Assembly: GCA_040877545.1 (NCBI GenBank) | Contig: JBBDNN010000037.1 | Location: 1-25,936, forward strand | From: Gracilimonas sp040877545 | Lineage (GTDB): Bacteria > Bacteroidota > Rhodothermia > Balneolales > Balneolaceae | Length of the DNA: 25,936 nt | Reading direction: 5' to 3' | Shown: piece after piece, positions 17,088 to 25,230 of the stretch | How positions within the stretch are numbered: position 1 is the first letter of the stretch | Layout of the letters: every line of letters begins with the position of its first letter | Translations under genes and position numbers: made by a program | Notes under the pieces: model-generated | The model's input: only the letters and a program-made list of their open reading frames with translations | The model's database searches: none | Told to the model about the DNA's origin: nothing

Positions 17088-19694
17088 TTATTGATTTACA
17101 GATGCATCAGCTTTAATTATAACCAATGTCATATCATCATGTTGTTTTGCTAAACCTTTAAACTCATTTACATCATCTATAATTATTTCAAGAATTTTGG
17201 CTGATGATGCCTGCCGAACACCTTTTACCAGCCGCTCCAAACGTTCTTCTCCATAGAACTTATTTCCTGAATTCAGCATTTCTGTAATTCCATCTGTATA
17301 TAAGATAATCGCATCACCTTCTTTCAGTTTCAGTACATACTCTTCGGTACTTTTTATGAATGAATCATCTTTTGCCATTCCAACTCCAATACCTTTGGGT
17401 TGAAGCCATTCGGTATCCCCATTTTTACGTACTACCAACATCGGGTTGTGGCCGGCACGGGCAAAAGTAAACTGACGTTTATCGGCTTCCAAAATGCCAT
17501 AGATCATCGAGATGAAGGTTCCGCGGGTGGCATTTTCGTTAAAAAGCCGATTAAGCTGATTTAGTAGTTCAACCGGAGATAAAATAATAGCACTTAAACT
17601 GTGCAGCACTCCTTTGGTAAAAGTCATATAAAAAGCCGCCCGAATTCCTTTCCCGCTAACATCGCCAATGGCAATGGCCGTTCTGGATTCTCCCAGCTGA
17701 ATCATATCGTAATAATCTCCGCCGGTTTCCTGCGCCGGTATACAGGTTCCTGCAATATCTATTCCCGGCAGTCGATGTATCTGAGCCGGTAAAAAAGTTT
17801 GTTGAACCACACGGGCAATAGAGAGTTCTTGCTGAAGCCGCTGTTCTTTGGCTTGATCTTCGATATATGCAGGTACATATTCGGGCAGTTTCTCTCGATC
17901 AGTTCCCTTTATTACAAAATATGTTGCCAGCACAATTAAACCCATCACCAGAAAGACGAAAAGGTAGAATACATTGGCGTCAGGTGAATTTTTAATCAGC
18001 CAGCCTTCCGCAGACATTAATAAATTCAAAAAAATAAGGAAACCAAGTGCTATAGCTAAAAAATCAAATTTCAGGTAAAACCAGCCAAGGGCAAATCCAA
18101 CCATAAAATTAGATATAGCCTCTAAATACCAGGGATTCAGATCAACCGGGGACCCATCAAGTAAGGCAAATATAACTGCACTGGTTAATGGTATAAGCCA
18201 TTTTCTTCCGCCGAGGCCTAAAATCTGGTTAGCCAGAATCAGGAACACGGGAACCACCAGTAATAATGCCCATAAAACAGATAACAGCAAATTGGCTATA
18301 GAAGAAATGGCATAACTATCAGAAACCATTTCTACTGTGGAGGTTAGATATAAGGAGGGAATTGCATGGAGAATGATTATCCAAATGCCGATTAAAATTC
18401 CGCCTATCGACAGAGCACGAATAATTACCCAACCCACAGGTTTATTATTGAAAATTCCTCTGCGGATTAAATCCCATGCTTTTAATTTCTCCGGCCAGTA
18501 TTGGCGTGTGATGGAATCGCTGACGGCAGTCAGTACAAAAAAACCGACCGCACTTATAGCCCCGAAAATAGCCAGTGCCATTAAACTGTTTATGATTTCT
18601 GCAGTACCAACCATTCCCCGGAAAACACCTAAACTCTGTATAAATTGAAGTACCGTAAAACCTGGTACAATAAAACCTGCCACCACAGCTATAACCATAG
18701 CTGGTTTTGTATCTAATGCCCTGGCTTTTATCCGCAGATAAAAAATCACAAGCAGCCATATAGCAAAGAGCAGAATTGCCATAAAACTGATGGTTTTTAA
18801 AATCTCTCCCGATTTATCACTTTCACTCAGTTCAGGCTGCATATCTACTGAAATGGATTTGAGCGAGCCTGCCGGCAAAACATCTATTTCAATATTTGAG
18901 TTAATATCCGAAACCGAATCTGAGTAGCTAAGATAAGCACGGGCGAATTGAAAGCCCCCTTCATCTAATAAATCCACAGAGTCTTTTTGAAGATCAAAAT
19001 GTTTCCAAACCGTTCGCTCCAGGTAAAAATCTGTGAGGCTCCAAATGTTCTTCATGGTATATGCTTCGTCTGCCTGCGCACCTCTTAATTCCCGAAGCTG
19101 GGAAATGATCTGGAGAACTTTAGAATCAGATTCAGCACCGGTATTCAGGTGCTGGTAGTCAATCAATCCGGTGATTAAGGAATCTTCGAGGCTACGCGTT
19201 AATTCATCCACCTGCTCTCGAAAAACCTCCCTGACTGCAAGCCTGTTAAAAGGTCGCTGATTTCTAACCAATTCATCTGAAATGTTGAAGCTCACTACTT
19301 CTCCTGCGGGGCTCATACCAAAGCTGGCCAATCGTTCGTTGGCACTTTCGCTATCGTATTTCTGAATCTCCCACCTGAAAAGAAGTGACTTTAGAGGGTT
19401 ATCTGTTCGTTCCAACCAGCGATCAAATTCTTTATTTTCCCACTTTTTTTGAAGTGAATCAAGTACACCTGCTGAGGAGGTTAGTTCAATATTGCTCAGG
19501 AAATCGTTTGACTGAAACTGCCAACTTTGGAAAGTTGAATCTGATTTTGCTATTATTTCCTCCCTGGAATATTCAATTTCCAGGTTGTTGAAAGGATGAA
19601 GAGCTGGATATTGAAGAAAGAACCATCCTGCACCCAAAACACCCAATATTACAAGCAGTAAATCCCTGAAGAGTTTATTATTTATTGAAAACAT
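17088..19694 (-). CDS. Membrane-anchored PP2C/SpoIIE-type protein phosphatase
   Basis: An 868-residue protein. One N-terminal membrane helix (about 10-28) is followed by an extracytoplasmic region of about 260 residues, a set of eight or so membrane helices (about 300-590), a short coiled linker (EQRLQQELSIARVVQQTFLP) and a C-terminal SpoIIE domain (about 630-865). The metal motifs are intact: ETGGDYYD, GDVSGKGI, YTDGITE and HDDMTLV, so it should dephosphorylate Ser/Thr on a partner such as an anti-sigma-factor antagonist. No such antagonist gene is in the window. The sensor part matches no named domain that I recognise. The thioredoxin-like gene follows 17 bases downstream; an NRDE gene diverges across 81 bases. 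Confidence 0.9.
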   Translation of the reverse strand: MFSINNKLFRDLLLVILGVLGAGWFFLQYPALHPFNNLEIEYSREEIIAKSDSTFQSWQFQSNDFLSNIELTSSAGVLDSLQKKWENKEFDRWLERTDNPLKSLLFRWEIQKYDSESANERLASFGMSPAGEVVSFNISDELVRNQRPFNRLAVREVFREQVDELTRSLEDSLITGLIDYQHLNTGAESDSKVLQIISQLRELRGAQADEAYTMKNIWSLTDFYLERTVWKHFDLQKDSVDLLDEGGFQFARAYLSYSDSVSDINSNIEIDVLPAGSLKSISVDMQPELSESDKSGEILKTISFMAILLFAIWLLVIFYLRIKARALDTKPAMVIAVVAGFIVPGFTVLQFIQSLGVFRGMVGTAEIINSLMALAIFGAISAVGFFVLTAVSDSITRQYWPEKLKAWDLIRRGIFNNKPVGWVIIRALSIGGILIGIWIIILHAIPSLYLTSTVEMVSDSYAISSIANLLLSVLWALLLVVPVFLILANQILGLGGRKWLIPLTSAVIFALLDGSPVDLNPWYLEAISNFMVGFALGWFYLKFDFLAIALGFLIFLNLLMSAEGWLIKNSPDANVFYLFVFLVMGLIVLATYFVIKGTDREKLPEYVPAYIEDQAKEQRLQQELSIARVVQQTFLPAQIHRLPGIDIAGTCIPAQETGGDYYDMIQLGESRTAIAIGDVSGKGIRAAFYMTFTKGVLHSLSAIILSPVELLNQLNRLFNENATRGTFISMIYGILEADKRQFTFARAGHNPMLVVRKNGDTEWLQPKGIGVGMAKDDSFIKSTEEYVLKLKEGDAIILYTDGITEMLNSGNKFYGEERLERLVKGVRQASSAKILEIIIDDVNEFKGLAKQHDDMTLVIIKADASVNQ

Positions 19695-19775
19695 TGTGTT
19701 CTATACACTAAAATATAAATTAGGTTGCAACAATATGCTTAGATTACAGGGAATTCTAAAACCATTTTATTTTTC

Positions 19776-20546
19776 ATGTGCCTGATCGTTTTTGCATATA
19801 AATCTCATCCTGAATACGACTTAGTATTAGCCACCAACCGGGATGAATTTTACGGAAGGCCAACCCGCCCTGCACAGTTCTGGGCTGATGAGAAGTCTCC
19901 TGATATTTTGGCCGGAAAAGATTTAGAAGCCGGCGGTACCTGGATGGGAATCCATAAAAATGGGTCCTGGGCAGCCGTCACCAATTATCGAGATCCCTCC
20001 ATTATCAAAGAAAATCCACCATCCAGGGGCGAATTAGTATTGAATTATTTGAGGGGAAATATGCAAGCCATGGATTATCTTCAGGATGTAACTACCAGGG
20101 CAAGTGAGTATCGTGGTTTTAATTTATTGTTGTGGGATGAAAGCGGATTTTACCATTACTCCAATCAAAGTAAAATTGTAAGCAAAATTAAAGCGGGAAT
20201 TCATGGGCTCAGCAATGCTTTTCTCAACACAGACTGGCCAAAATTGAAGATTGCAAAATCCCAGCTTGAACAAATTACCCGGAAGGGTGACATTCAGAAA
20301 GAGGCACTTTTTCAGCTTTTACAGAACGAGCAAAAAGCACCTGAAAATGAACTACCTGTAACAGGAATCCCGCAACACTTAGAAAAAGCAGTTTCATCTG
20401 TTTTCATCAAAACCGAAAGCTATGGAACCCGCTGTTCCACGTTATTACTTATTGATAAAGAAGGTATGGTTGATTTTACCGAGCGAAGTTTCAAACCCGG
20501 GACTTCAGACATTTCAGATGAGCGTAATTTTCAGTTCCAGATCTAA
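19776..20546 (+). CDS. NRDE/TANGO2 family protein
   Basis: A 256-residue cytosolic protein beginning MCLIVFAY, with the name-giving motif ATNRDEF (Asn21-Glu24), followed by AGGTWMGIHKNGSWAAVTNYR and, late in the protein, YGTRCSTLLLID. Cys2 becomes N-terminal after Met removal, and the fold is related to Ntn hydrolases, but the biochemical role of the family is unsettled (a link to heme handling has been proposed for animal TANGO2). Length fits the bacterial family. It is divergent from the phosphatase gene and convergent, with only 5 bases between, with a small lipoprotein gene. Confidence 0.92.
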   Translation: MCLIVFAYKSHPEYDLVLATNRDEFYGRPTRPAQFWADEKSPDILAGKDLEAGGTWMGIHKNGSWAAVTNYRDPSIIKENPPSRGELVLNYLRGNMQAMDYLQDVTTRASEYRGFNLLLWDESGFYHYSNQSKIVSKIKAGIHGLSNAFLNTDWPKLKIAKSQLEQITRKGDIQKEALFQLLQNEQKAPENELPVTGIPQHLEKAVSSVFIKTESYGTRCSTLLLIDKEGMVDFTERSFKPGTSDISDERNFQFQI

Positions 20547-20551
20547 TGTAA

Positions 20552-20947
20552 CTAACGGGTAAATGTGTAGGAATAGCAATCAGCACAATTATCTAGCAAG
20601 CGAAGTTCCCCGCCGTATACTCCATCAATGATCCTGGAAATTTTAAAATCTTCTGTTTCATTTTCCACTGGGTACATCACCAGGTTACCTTCGGCCCAAT
20701 CTTCCTCGCCTTCTTTAATCTTATATTCCTGGAGCAATTCACGGTACCAAAAAGCACTTCCGCCATGATAGATGATTAATGTCATTTCATAATCCACCGA
20801 ATCCACATGAATGGTTTCACCTATAAATCCACCCGTGCTTTGAACCCAGTTCCACTCGCCCTGTAGTTCATCTTCAATAACATGTTCATTATCAAAAACA
20901 CTGCAAGATGTAAGGAGAATAAAACTGATTATATATAATAATTTCAT
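20552..20947 (-). CDS. Small lipoprotein, paralogue of the next gene upstream
   Basis: A 131-residue protein with lipobox ILLTSC (Cys15). The mature part reads IEDELQGEWNWVQSTGG, then a SVDYEMTLIIYHGGSAFWY strand pair, GNLVMYPVE and a C-terminal CADC pair. The GEWxW opening and strand spacing fit a small lipocalin-like barrel. It is clearly related to the 132-residue lipoprotein encoded 53 bases upstream: CSV, DE..GEW.W, GG, Y.MTL..Y, NLVMY and a C-terminal Cys occur in the same order. The pair therefore arose by tandem duplication and has since diverged. Function unknown; expected at the outer membrane. Confidence 0.72.
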   Translation of the reverse strand: MKLLYIISFILLTSCSVFDNEHVIEDELQGEWNWVQSTGGFIGETIHVDSVDYEMTLIIYHGGSAFWYRELLQEYKIKEGEEDWAEGNLVMYPVENETEDFKISRIIDGVYGGELRLLDNCADCYSYTFTR

Positions 20948-21000
20948 GGCATCGTGATATGGGAATTCATAAAGTAACTGTTCAACGTTAACATCAGGAA

Positions 21001-21399
21001 TTATTTCATTGCTCTACGGAAAAAATGTGTAGGTAAATCAGTGCAATTTGCTGATGTTAAATGTAATTCATTTTCTTCCTGAAGATTTAATCGAAATCCG
21101 CAGCTTTCTTTGTGACCAATCTTGTACATAACCAAATTATTTTCTCTCCTATTATTATCATACAATATCTCATACCTGTTCAATAAAGAATCATCTTTAA
21201 ACCACTTTGCCAAATTTTGGTTATAAACCTGGAGAGTCATATCGTAACCGGCTGTATCAGTAGAAATTGGATGACTCCAACCTCCAGCAGTTAGATACCA
21301 TTCCCATTCACCTACATATTCATCCTGTACAATATGTTTATCTTCAGCAACACTACAGCAAGTAATAATTAAAAGACCGAGTATATATAACCCTTTCAT
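21001..21399 (-). CDS. Small lipoprotein, tandem paralogue
   Basis: A 132-residue protein with a lipobox at IITCC; Cys15 matches the lipidated Cys of its neighbour. The mature part opens with VQDEYVGEWEWYLTAGG and continues with TAGYDMTLQVYNQNLAKWF, NLVMYKIG and a Cys near the C-terminus. This follows the same plan as the 131-residue lipoprotein 53 bases downstream. It lies between that gene and the NhaC gene, all on the minus strand. No strong terminator is visible in the 99 bases between it and the NhaC stop, so read-through from nhaC is possible. Function unknown. Confidence 0.72.
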   Translation of the reverse strand: MKGLYILGLLIITCCSVAEDKHIVQDEYVGEWEWYLTAGGWSHPISTDTAGYDMTLQVYNQNLAKWFKDDSLLNRYEILYDNNRRENNLVMYKIGHKESCGFRLNLQEENELHLTSANCTDLPTHFFRRAMK

Positions 21400-21498
21400 A
21401 GTGATAACTTTTTTTCCTTTTAATTAATTAGGAGAAAAAAGCCATAAAATCAAAATTAGAATAAGATATTCGGTTTAAAACAGTGAGGTGGAATGGAT

Positions 21499-23211
21499 CT
21501 AATCCAGGCTGGTAACAGCCGGTTCCATTCCATCTGGTGAGTATTCTGCGGGATCAGGGATTTTGCCGAATTTATAGATTACGGCCACAATCATGGCAAT
21601 TCCCACCGGATAAATAATCCAGACTGAAATATTCAGAACCAAAACACTGATCATCGCTAAAATACTGATGGTTCCTACAATCATCGCATAGGGAAGCTGC
21701 GTGTTCACATGTTCTACATGATCACATTGTGTAGCAATAGAACTCAGAATGGTTGTATCGGAAATAGGTGAACAATGATCTCCCCAAACAGATCCCGCTA
21801 AAACCGCACTTACACTTGCATAAATCACTTCAAGTGTCACATCTACAGGCAAGCCGGTGGCGTTGCCGATTTGCCACCCCAGTGGAACAACCAGCGGCAT
21901 CAAAATTCCCATGGTTCCCCAGCTCGAGCCGGTGGCAAATGCAGTTAGAGCTGATAAAATCAAAATTATCGCAGGCATCCAGTATGGATTCAGCGTTTCT
22001 CCAAAAACAGAAACCAGGTAGTCTGCTGTTCCCATTGCAACGGTTACATCACTTAAAGCCCACGCTAATACAAGAATCAACACACCATCAAACATCACAT
22101 GCATGCCGCTCATCATCCCCTCCAGCGTTTTCTCTACATCCAGCAATTTCTTTGACAGGGTCATAGCTATGGCAGCAACTACCGAAGCCAGCGATCCCCA
22201 AAGAAGAGCGCTGTAAGAATTAGCTGTTTCAATTATTGCCTGAATATTGTCGCCTTCTCCAGTTACAAAAAGCCCCGCGATTGTTCCAATCACCAACACA
22301 AGAATAGGAATGGCGGCATTCGCCCAGTGCGACTCACTTTTCTTAGCTTCATCTTCCTCTATAATTTCTTTGTAGAGATTATATTTATCGAGCTTTGGAT
22401 TGTGTTTGGCTTTGTACAAGTTAATGCGGGCTTTTAACATGGGGCCAAAATCCCGTCCCGACCACGCGATCAAAATCACAAAAAGTATGGTGAAAAAAGC
22501 ATAAAAATTATAGGGCAGCGAATTGATGAAAACGGAATAAGCCGCTTCATTGAAATCGAGCATTTCGCTTTGGGCGGTGGCAATAAATCCAACCATAGCG
22601 CCAATCCATGTACTAACAAGTGCAACAGTTGCAATCGGTGCCGCCGTGGCATCTACCAGGTAAGCAAGTTTTGCGCGGGATATTCGGAGCTTGTCAGTAA
22701 GCGGACGCATGGTATTTCCCACAACCATGGTATTGGCGTAATCATCAAAGAAAACCACAAATCCCATGAGTGAGGTTACCACCTGTCCCTGCACTTTGGT
22801 TCGTACAAAGCGGGTAATGGCTTTTATCACTCCCCGCGTTCCTCCGTTATCGGTGATTATTCCTACCATTCCGCCAATCAAAAGGGAAAACACTACAATG
22901 CTCATGCGGTCGGGGTCGGAAACACCGGGTACAATATAATCGCTGAGGGAAGTAAAGAAGCTCTCAAAAAAGCCAGAGAAACTCATATCGCCAATCAGAA
23001 AAGCGCCCATCCAGATTCCTAAAAACAGGGCGAATAAAACCTGTCGAAAAATAAGGGCTATTAAAATGGCAAAAAGCGGCGGAAGAATGCTGACCCAACT
23101 GCCAATAATTGTTGAAGAAGCCTCTGCCGCCTGCACATCAGCCCACGAAAACTGGGTTGAAATTAAGAGAATAACACCTGCCCCAATAAAAGCCGTAAAT
23201 TTCTGTTTCAT
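21499..23211 (-). CDS. NhaC-family Na+/H+ antiporter
   Basis: A 570-residue polytopic inner-membrane protein with about 12 membrane segments. Family marks include SLLIGGMVGIITDNGGTRG, GFVVFFDDYANTMVVGNTMR (acidic pair in a membrane segment), ATGSSWGTMGILMPL and SAVLAGSVWGDHCSPISDTT, with charged residues typical of ion-coupling sites. Members exchange Na+ for H+ or organic anions. The N-terminus has a signal-like hydrophobic segment followed by a short linker; a hydrophilic loop (about 255-290) splits the two halves. It lies immediately beyond the end of the integron-like array and its promoter must sit in the region just upstream, 23212-23405. Exact cation or anion specificity is not evident. 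Confidence 0.9.
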   Translation of the reverse strand: MKQKFTAFIGAGVILLISTQFSWADVQAAEASSTIIGSWVSILPPLFAILIALIFRQVLFALFLGIWMGAFLIGDMSFSGFFESFFTSLSDYIVPGVSDPDRMSIVVFSLLIGGMVGIITDNGGTRGVIKAITRFVRTKVQGQVVTSLMGFVVFFDDYANTMVVGNTMRPLTDKLRISRAKLAYLVDATAAPIATVALVSTWIGAMVGFIATAQSEMLDFNEAAYSVFINSLPYNFYAFFTILFVILIAWSGRDFGPMLKARINLYKAKHNPKLDKYNLYKEIIEEDEAKKSESHWANAAIPILVLVIGTIAGLFVTGEGDNIQAIIETANSYSALLWGSLASVVAAIAMTLSKKLLDVEKTLEGMMSGMHVMFDGVLILVLAWALSDVTVAMGTADYLVSVFGETLNPYWMPAIILILSALTAFATGSSWGTMGILMPLVVPLGWQIGNATGLPVDVTLEVIYASVSAVLAGSVWGDHCSPISDTTILSSIATQCDHVEHVNTQLPYAMIVGTISILAMISVLVLNISVWIIYPVGIAMIVAVIYKFGKIPDPAEYSPDGMEPAVTSLD

Positions 23212-23405
23212 CTGTCCCGTATATGAATATTTGAATCCGGCAGGAAAATAAGAGGTCTTGAGGTAAATGCAACACAGCGATCATTGATTTTCCCGAAGGG
23301 ATCACTTTTGTGACAAACGTTACGGACGAACGCTCCAAGGACCTGCGGGCGCTCGGAGGTTCTTCTACAACCTCATTCAGCAAAAATTGGAGCTTTTCGG
23401 CGAGC
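23212..23405. other. Spacer between the NhaC gene and the end of the attC array
   Basis: Together with attC-A this gap of 359 bases holds no convincing gene. It contains the dyad TCAC-TTTT-GTGA, and GAGGTT-N7-AACCTC as a hairpin. A GC-richer stretch follows about 23310-23405, unlike the AT-rich neighbours. A short plus-strand frame (ending in the Taa at 23409-23411) and a minus-strand frame at 23138-23383 are open, but both lack a credible start and family. The nhaC promoter must be here. It may be a genome-wide interspersed repeat or a gene remnant. Confidence 0.4.
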
Positions 23406-23543
23406 CTCTAACGACCCAGCGCATAATCCCAAAGGAACAGGCGGGCGCAGAGATTATGAGTTAATAAACGACTAAAAATTTAAAACAAGCAACACTGGAA
23501 ACCGAAGCCTCGTCCGCGTCCCCAGTTGATGCGCTTGCTATAC
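23406..23543 (-). repeat. attC-A, integron recombination site of the last cassette
   Basis: Read on the minus strand it starts with a 5' core GTATAGC, continues AAGCGCATCAACTGG, and ends with GGGTCG^TTAGAG. Its central part is shared with attC-B and attC-C; a 22-base segment at 23511-23532 is identical in all three. The outer arms GCGCAT and ATGCGC pair. The 3' arm has about 15 extra bases relative to B and C. The 5' core has AGC where AAC is expected, so the site may be decayed. Confidence 0.72.
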
Positions 23544-23570
23544 AACTTGTGCATACTAACCTAAATTATT

Positions 23571-24035
23571 TTAATTACTTAATGGAGATACGTTTGAGAT
23601 TTCAAGAGTGATTTCCTCATCCGCCATCTCTCTACTTGGATCAATATTAATTTTTGTCGGATAGCCGAGTTCTTTATGGAATTCTACTTCAAAGTGATCT
23701 GCTGTTTCTTCATATTTTTCCAGAAGATCAAATAATTCATCTATAGTCCGTGTTGTGTTGATGGTCATATCTTTTCTTTCATAGCTAATATGTTCTTGCT
23801 TTTCGAAATGAACATTTTTGATTTCGCCATTTACTACCTCAACTGTATAATCGTATGGAGGAGGACATTCACAAGTTCTACTATTTTTAAAAGTATAATT
23901 TTGTGAGTTACTCGAACTCCATAATTTTTTATTTGCTTCGATTAATTCTATATCTCCATTATTACTTGACGAATTAAAAACTTCACAAGAGGTCAAAAGA
24001 AGACATAGTGAAATCATTGTTAAAAGTACTCTCAT
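23571..24035 (-). CDS. Lipoprotein with DUF6174-like domain (cassette 1)
   Basis: A 154-residue lipoprotein, lipobox LLLTSC (Cys17). The mature part has NYTFKNSRTCECPPPYDYTVEV, a CxCPPP motif, and ends in GYPTKINIDPSREMADEEI, the combination I associate with DUF6174, a family of small secreted or lipid-anchored proteins of unknown function. A good Shine-Dalgarno sequence (AGGAGAAGTC) precedes the ATG. The gene sits between attC-B and attC-A on the minus strand and fills its interval as a cassette gene would. Its cassette runs from about 24075 to 23412. Function unknown. Confidence 0.82.
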   Translation of the reverse strand: MRVLLTMISLCLLLTSCEVFNSSSNNGDIELIEANKKLWSSSNSQNYTFKNSRTCECPPPYDYTVEVVNGEIKNVHFEKQEHISYERKDMTINTTRTIDELFDLLEKYEETADHFEVEFHKELGYPTKINIDPSREMADEEITLEISNVSPLSN

Positions 24036-24069
24036 GACTTCTCCTATTCTTGAGTTCGATGTTTTAGTT

Positions 24070-24193
24070 ATATAATGACCCTGCGCAAAACGGGCGCGGA
24101 GATTATAAATTAATAAACGGCTAAAATTTCAAAACAAGCAACACAGGAAATCGAAGCCTCGTCCGCGTCCCCAGTTGATGCACTTTGTTAGCC
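24070..24193 (-). repeat. attC-B, integron recombination site of cassette 2
   Basis: Minus-strand order: 5' core GGCTAAC, AAAGTGCATCAACTGG, a loop region shared with A and C, then CCGCGCCCGTTTTGCGCA and GGGTCATTATAT. The arms pair with a few unpaired bases. The 5' core begins just 2 bases after the stop codon of the gene it follows. At the crossover the expected G is A (CATTATA), which should impair recombination there. Confidence 0.82.
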
Positions 24194-24195
24194 GT

Positions 24196-24789
24196 TTAAA
24201 AGTGGTACATGGTAACTATTCCAATATTCACGGAATGTAATTCCTTATTGTAAGGGGTATCTACTCCAACATCGGGTTCACCAAGCAGAATCAAATTGTA
24301 ACTTCCACTAATTCCAATGCTTACTTTTTCTGAAATATTTCGGTCTACTTGTAAGCTGAATTTGCCTGAGAAACCATTGTCGGTATTTTGGTCATTAAGC
24401 TCATTATTATTAAAACGTAAATGTGCAAAACCAACTCCTAACTCAGGTCTGAATGTCAATATATTTTCGATTTTTAGCGGAAGTTCAACGGATGCAATTA
24501 ATTTGAAAATATTTAAATGTGTTATAGAATTTTCTCCAAAAGGATTGTTTAATTGAAGCTCGGAGTTGGAATAATCAAATTCACCATTCACATAAAAATT
24601 TGAACCAATTGATCTTGAATACTGAAAACTTGTATTGACCACTCCATTATAATTTGAATAAAAAGTATCACCAATAGGTATAGGATAACTGACATTTACT
24701 GAAAGCTTTTGATCCTGAGCGGGCAAAATATTTGGAAGGAACAGAATAACTGTTAAAGTGAGTGTCAAAAAAATAAACTTTGATCTCAT
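24196..24789 (-). CDS. Outer-membrane beta-barrel protein (cassette 2)
   Basis: A 197-residue exported protein; signal peptide ends at ILPAQ (about residue 25). The mature chain is a run of short amphipathic strands (LSVNVSYPIPIGDTFY, NTSFQYSRSIGSNFYVNGEF, RPELGVGFAHLRFNN, KVSIGISGSYNLILLG) ending in VNIGIVTMYHF, with a C-terminal aromatic typical of outer-membrane proteins. The open frame extends to 24831, but that part lies inside attC-C, so the ATG at 24789 is taken. The gene fills the space between two attC-like repeats, and its cassette ends are exact reverse complements. Function unknown. Confidence 0.75.
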   Translation of the reverse strand: MRSKFIFLTLTLTVILFLPNILPAQDQKLSVNVSYPIPIGDTFYSNYNGVVNTSFQYSRSIGSNFYVNGEFDYSNSELQLNNPFGENSITHLNIFKLIASVELPLKIENILTFRPELGVGFAHLRFNNNELNDQNTDNGFSGKFSLQVDRNISEKVSIGISGSYNLILLGEPDVGVDTPYNKELHSVNIGIVTMYHF

Positions 24790-24812
24790 GAGTATATTAA
24801 TTTGGATTAAAC

Positions 24813-24956
24813 GGCTAACGACCCTGCACAAAACTGGCGCGGGGATTATGAGTTAATAAACGACTAAAATTTTAAAACAAACAACTCTGTAAACCAATGG
24901 CACGTCCGCGTCCCCAGTTGATGCGCTTGACAATGTCCTTTTTAAAGATGTTATGC
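24813..24956 (-). repeat. attC-C, integron recombination site of cassette 3
   Basis: Minus-strand order: 5' core GCATAAC, a 26-base insert, AAGCGCATCAACTGG, GGACGCGG, the conserved loop, CCGCGCCAGTTTTGTGCA and the 3' core G^TTAGCC. Arms pair as GCGCA/TGTGC, AACTGG/CCAGTT and CGCGG/CCGCG, leaving GGA extrahelical on one side, the signature of attC folding. 22 bases at 24903-24924 are identical in A and B. Confidence 0.82.
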
Positions 24957-24963
24957 TACCCGA

Positions 24964-25230
24964 CTAATCGTAATGGCTCCACATTCTGATGATTTTAACG
25001 ACTTTCTCATTCTCGTATACTTGATACACCAAGCGATGTTGTATGTTGATTCTACGAGAATAAGCCCCCTCCAAATTACCAACCAACTTTTCATAAGGTG
25101 GATATTCTTCGAACGGATCTTCTTTAATTATTTCGAGTAAATCTTTGATCTTCGATTTTAATCCGGAAGAAGCAGCTTTCTTAGCATCATTCTTTGCTTG
25201 TTTGGTATAAACGAGCTTGTAGTTACTCAC
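24964..25230 (-). CDS. yoeB: Txe/YoeB-family toxin (cassette 3)
   Basis: An 88-residue ribosome-dependent mRNA interferase. The segment EKLVGNLEGAYSRRINIQHR, then LVYQV, aligns with E. coli YoeB around its active site: Glu47, Arg66, His86 and Tyr87 correspond to E. coli Glu46, Arg65, His83 and Tyr84. The toxin should therefore be active. It starts with GTG, overlapping the antitoxin stop by 4 bases (GTGA), the normal coupling for this family. Stop at 24964 is followed 7 bases later by the 5' core of attC-C. Such modules are frequent in chromosomal integron arrays, where they stabilise the array. Confidence 0.93.
   Translation of the reverse strand: MSNYKLVYTKQAKNDAKKAASSGLKSKIKDLLEIIKEDPFEEYPPYEKLVGNLEGAYSRRINIQHRLVYQVYENEKVVKIIRMWSHYD

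Noticed and set aside
21768..22166. Plus-strand 132-residue frame inside the antiporter gene
   Set aside because: Ser/Gln/His-rich shadow opposite a well-supported membrane protein.
23138..23383. Minus-strand 81-residue frame upstream of nhaC
   Set aside because: It overlaps the start of the antiporter gene in another frame, lacks a family and has unlikely composition.
24790..24831. Upstream start for the cassette 2 gene
   Set aside because: It would place coding sequence inside attC-C and hide the signal peptide; the ATG at 24789 gives a normal one.
23406..24956. The repeats as a CRISPR array
   Set aside because: Repeats are 120-145 bp, imperfect and separated by whole genes; CRISPR repeats are short and regularly spaced.
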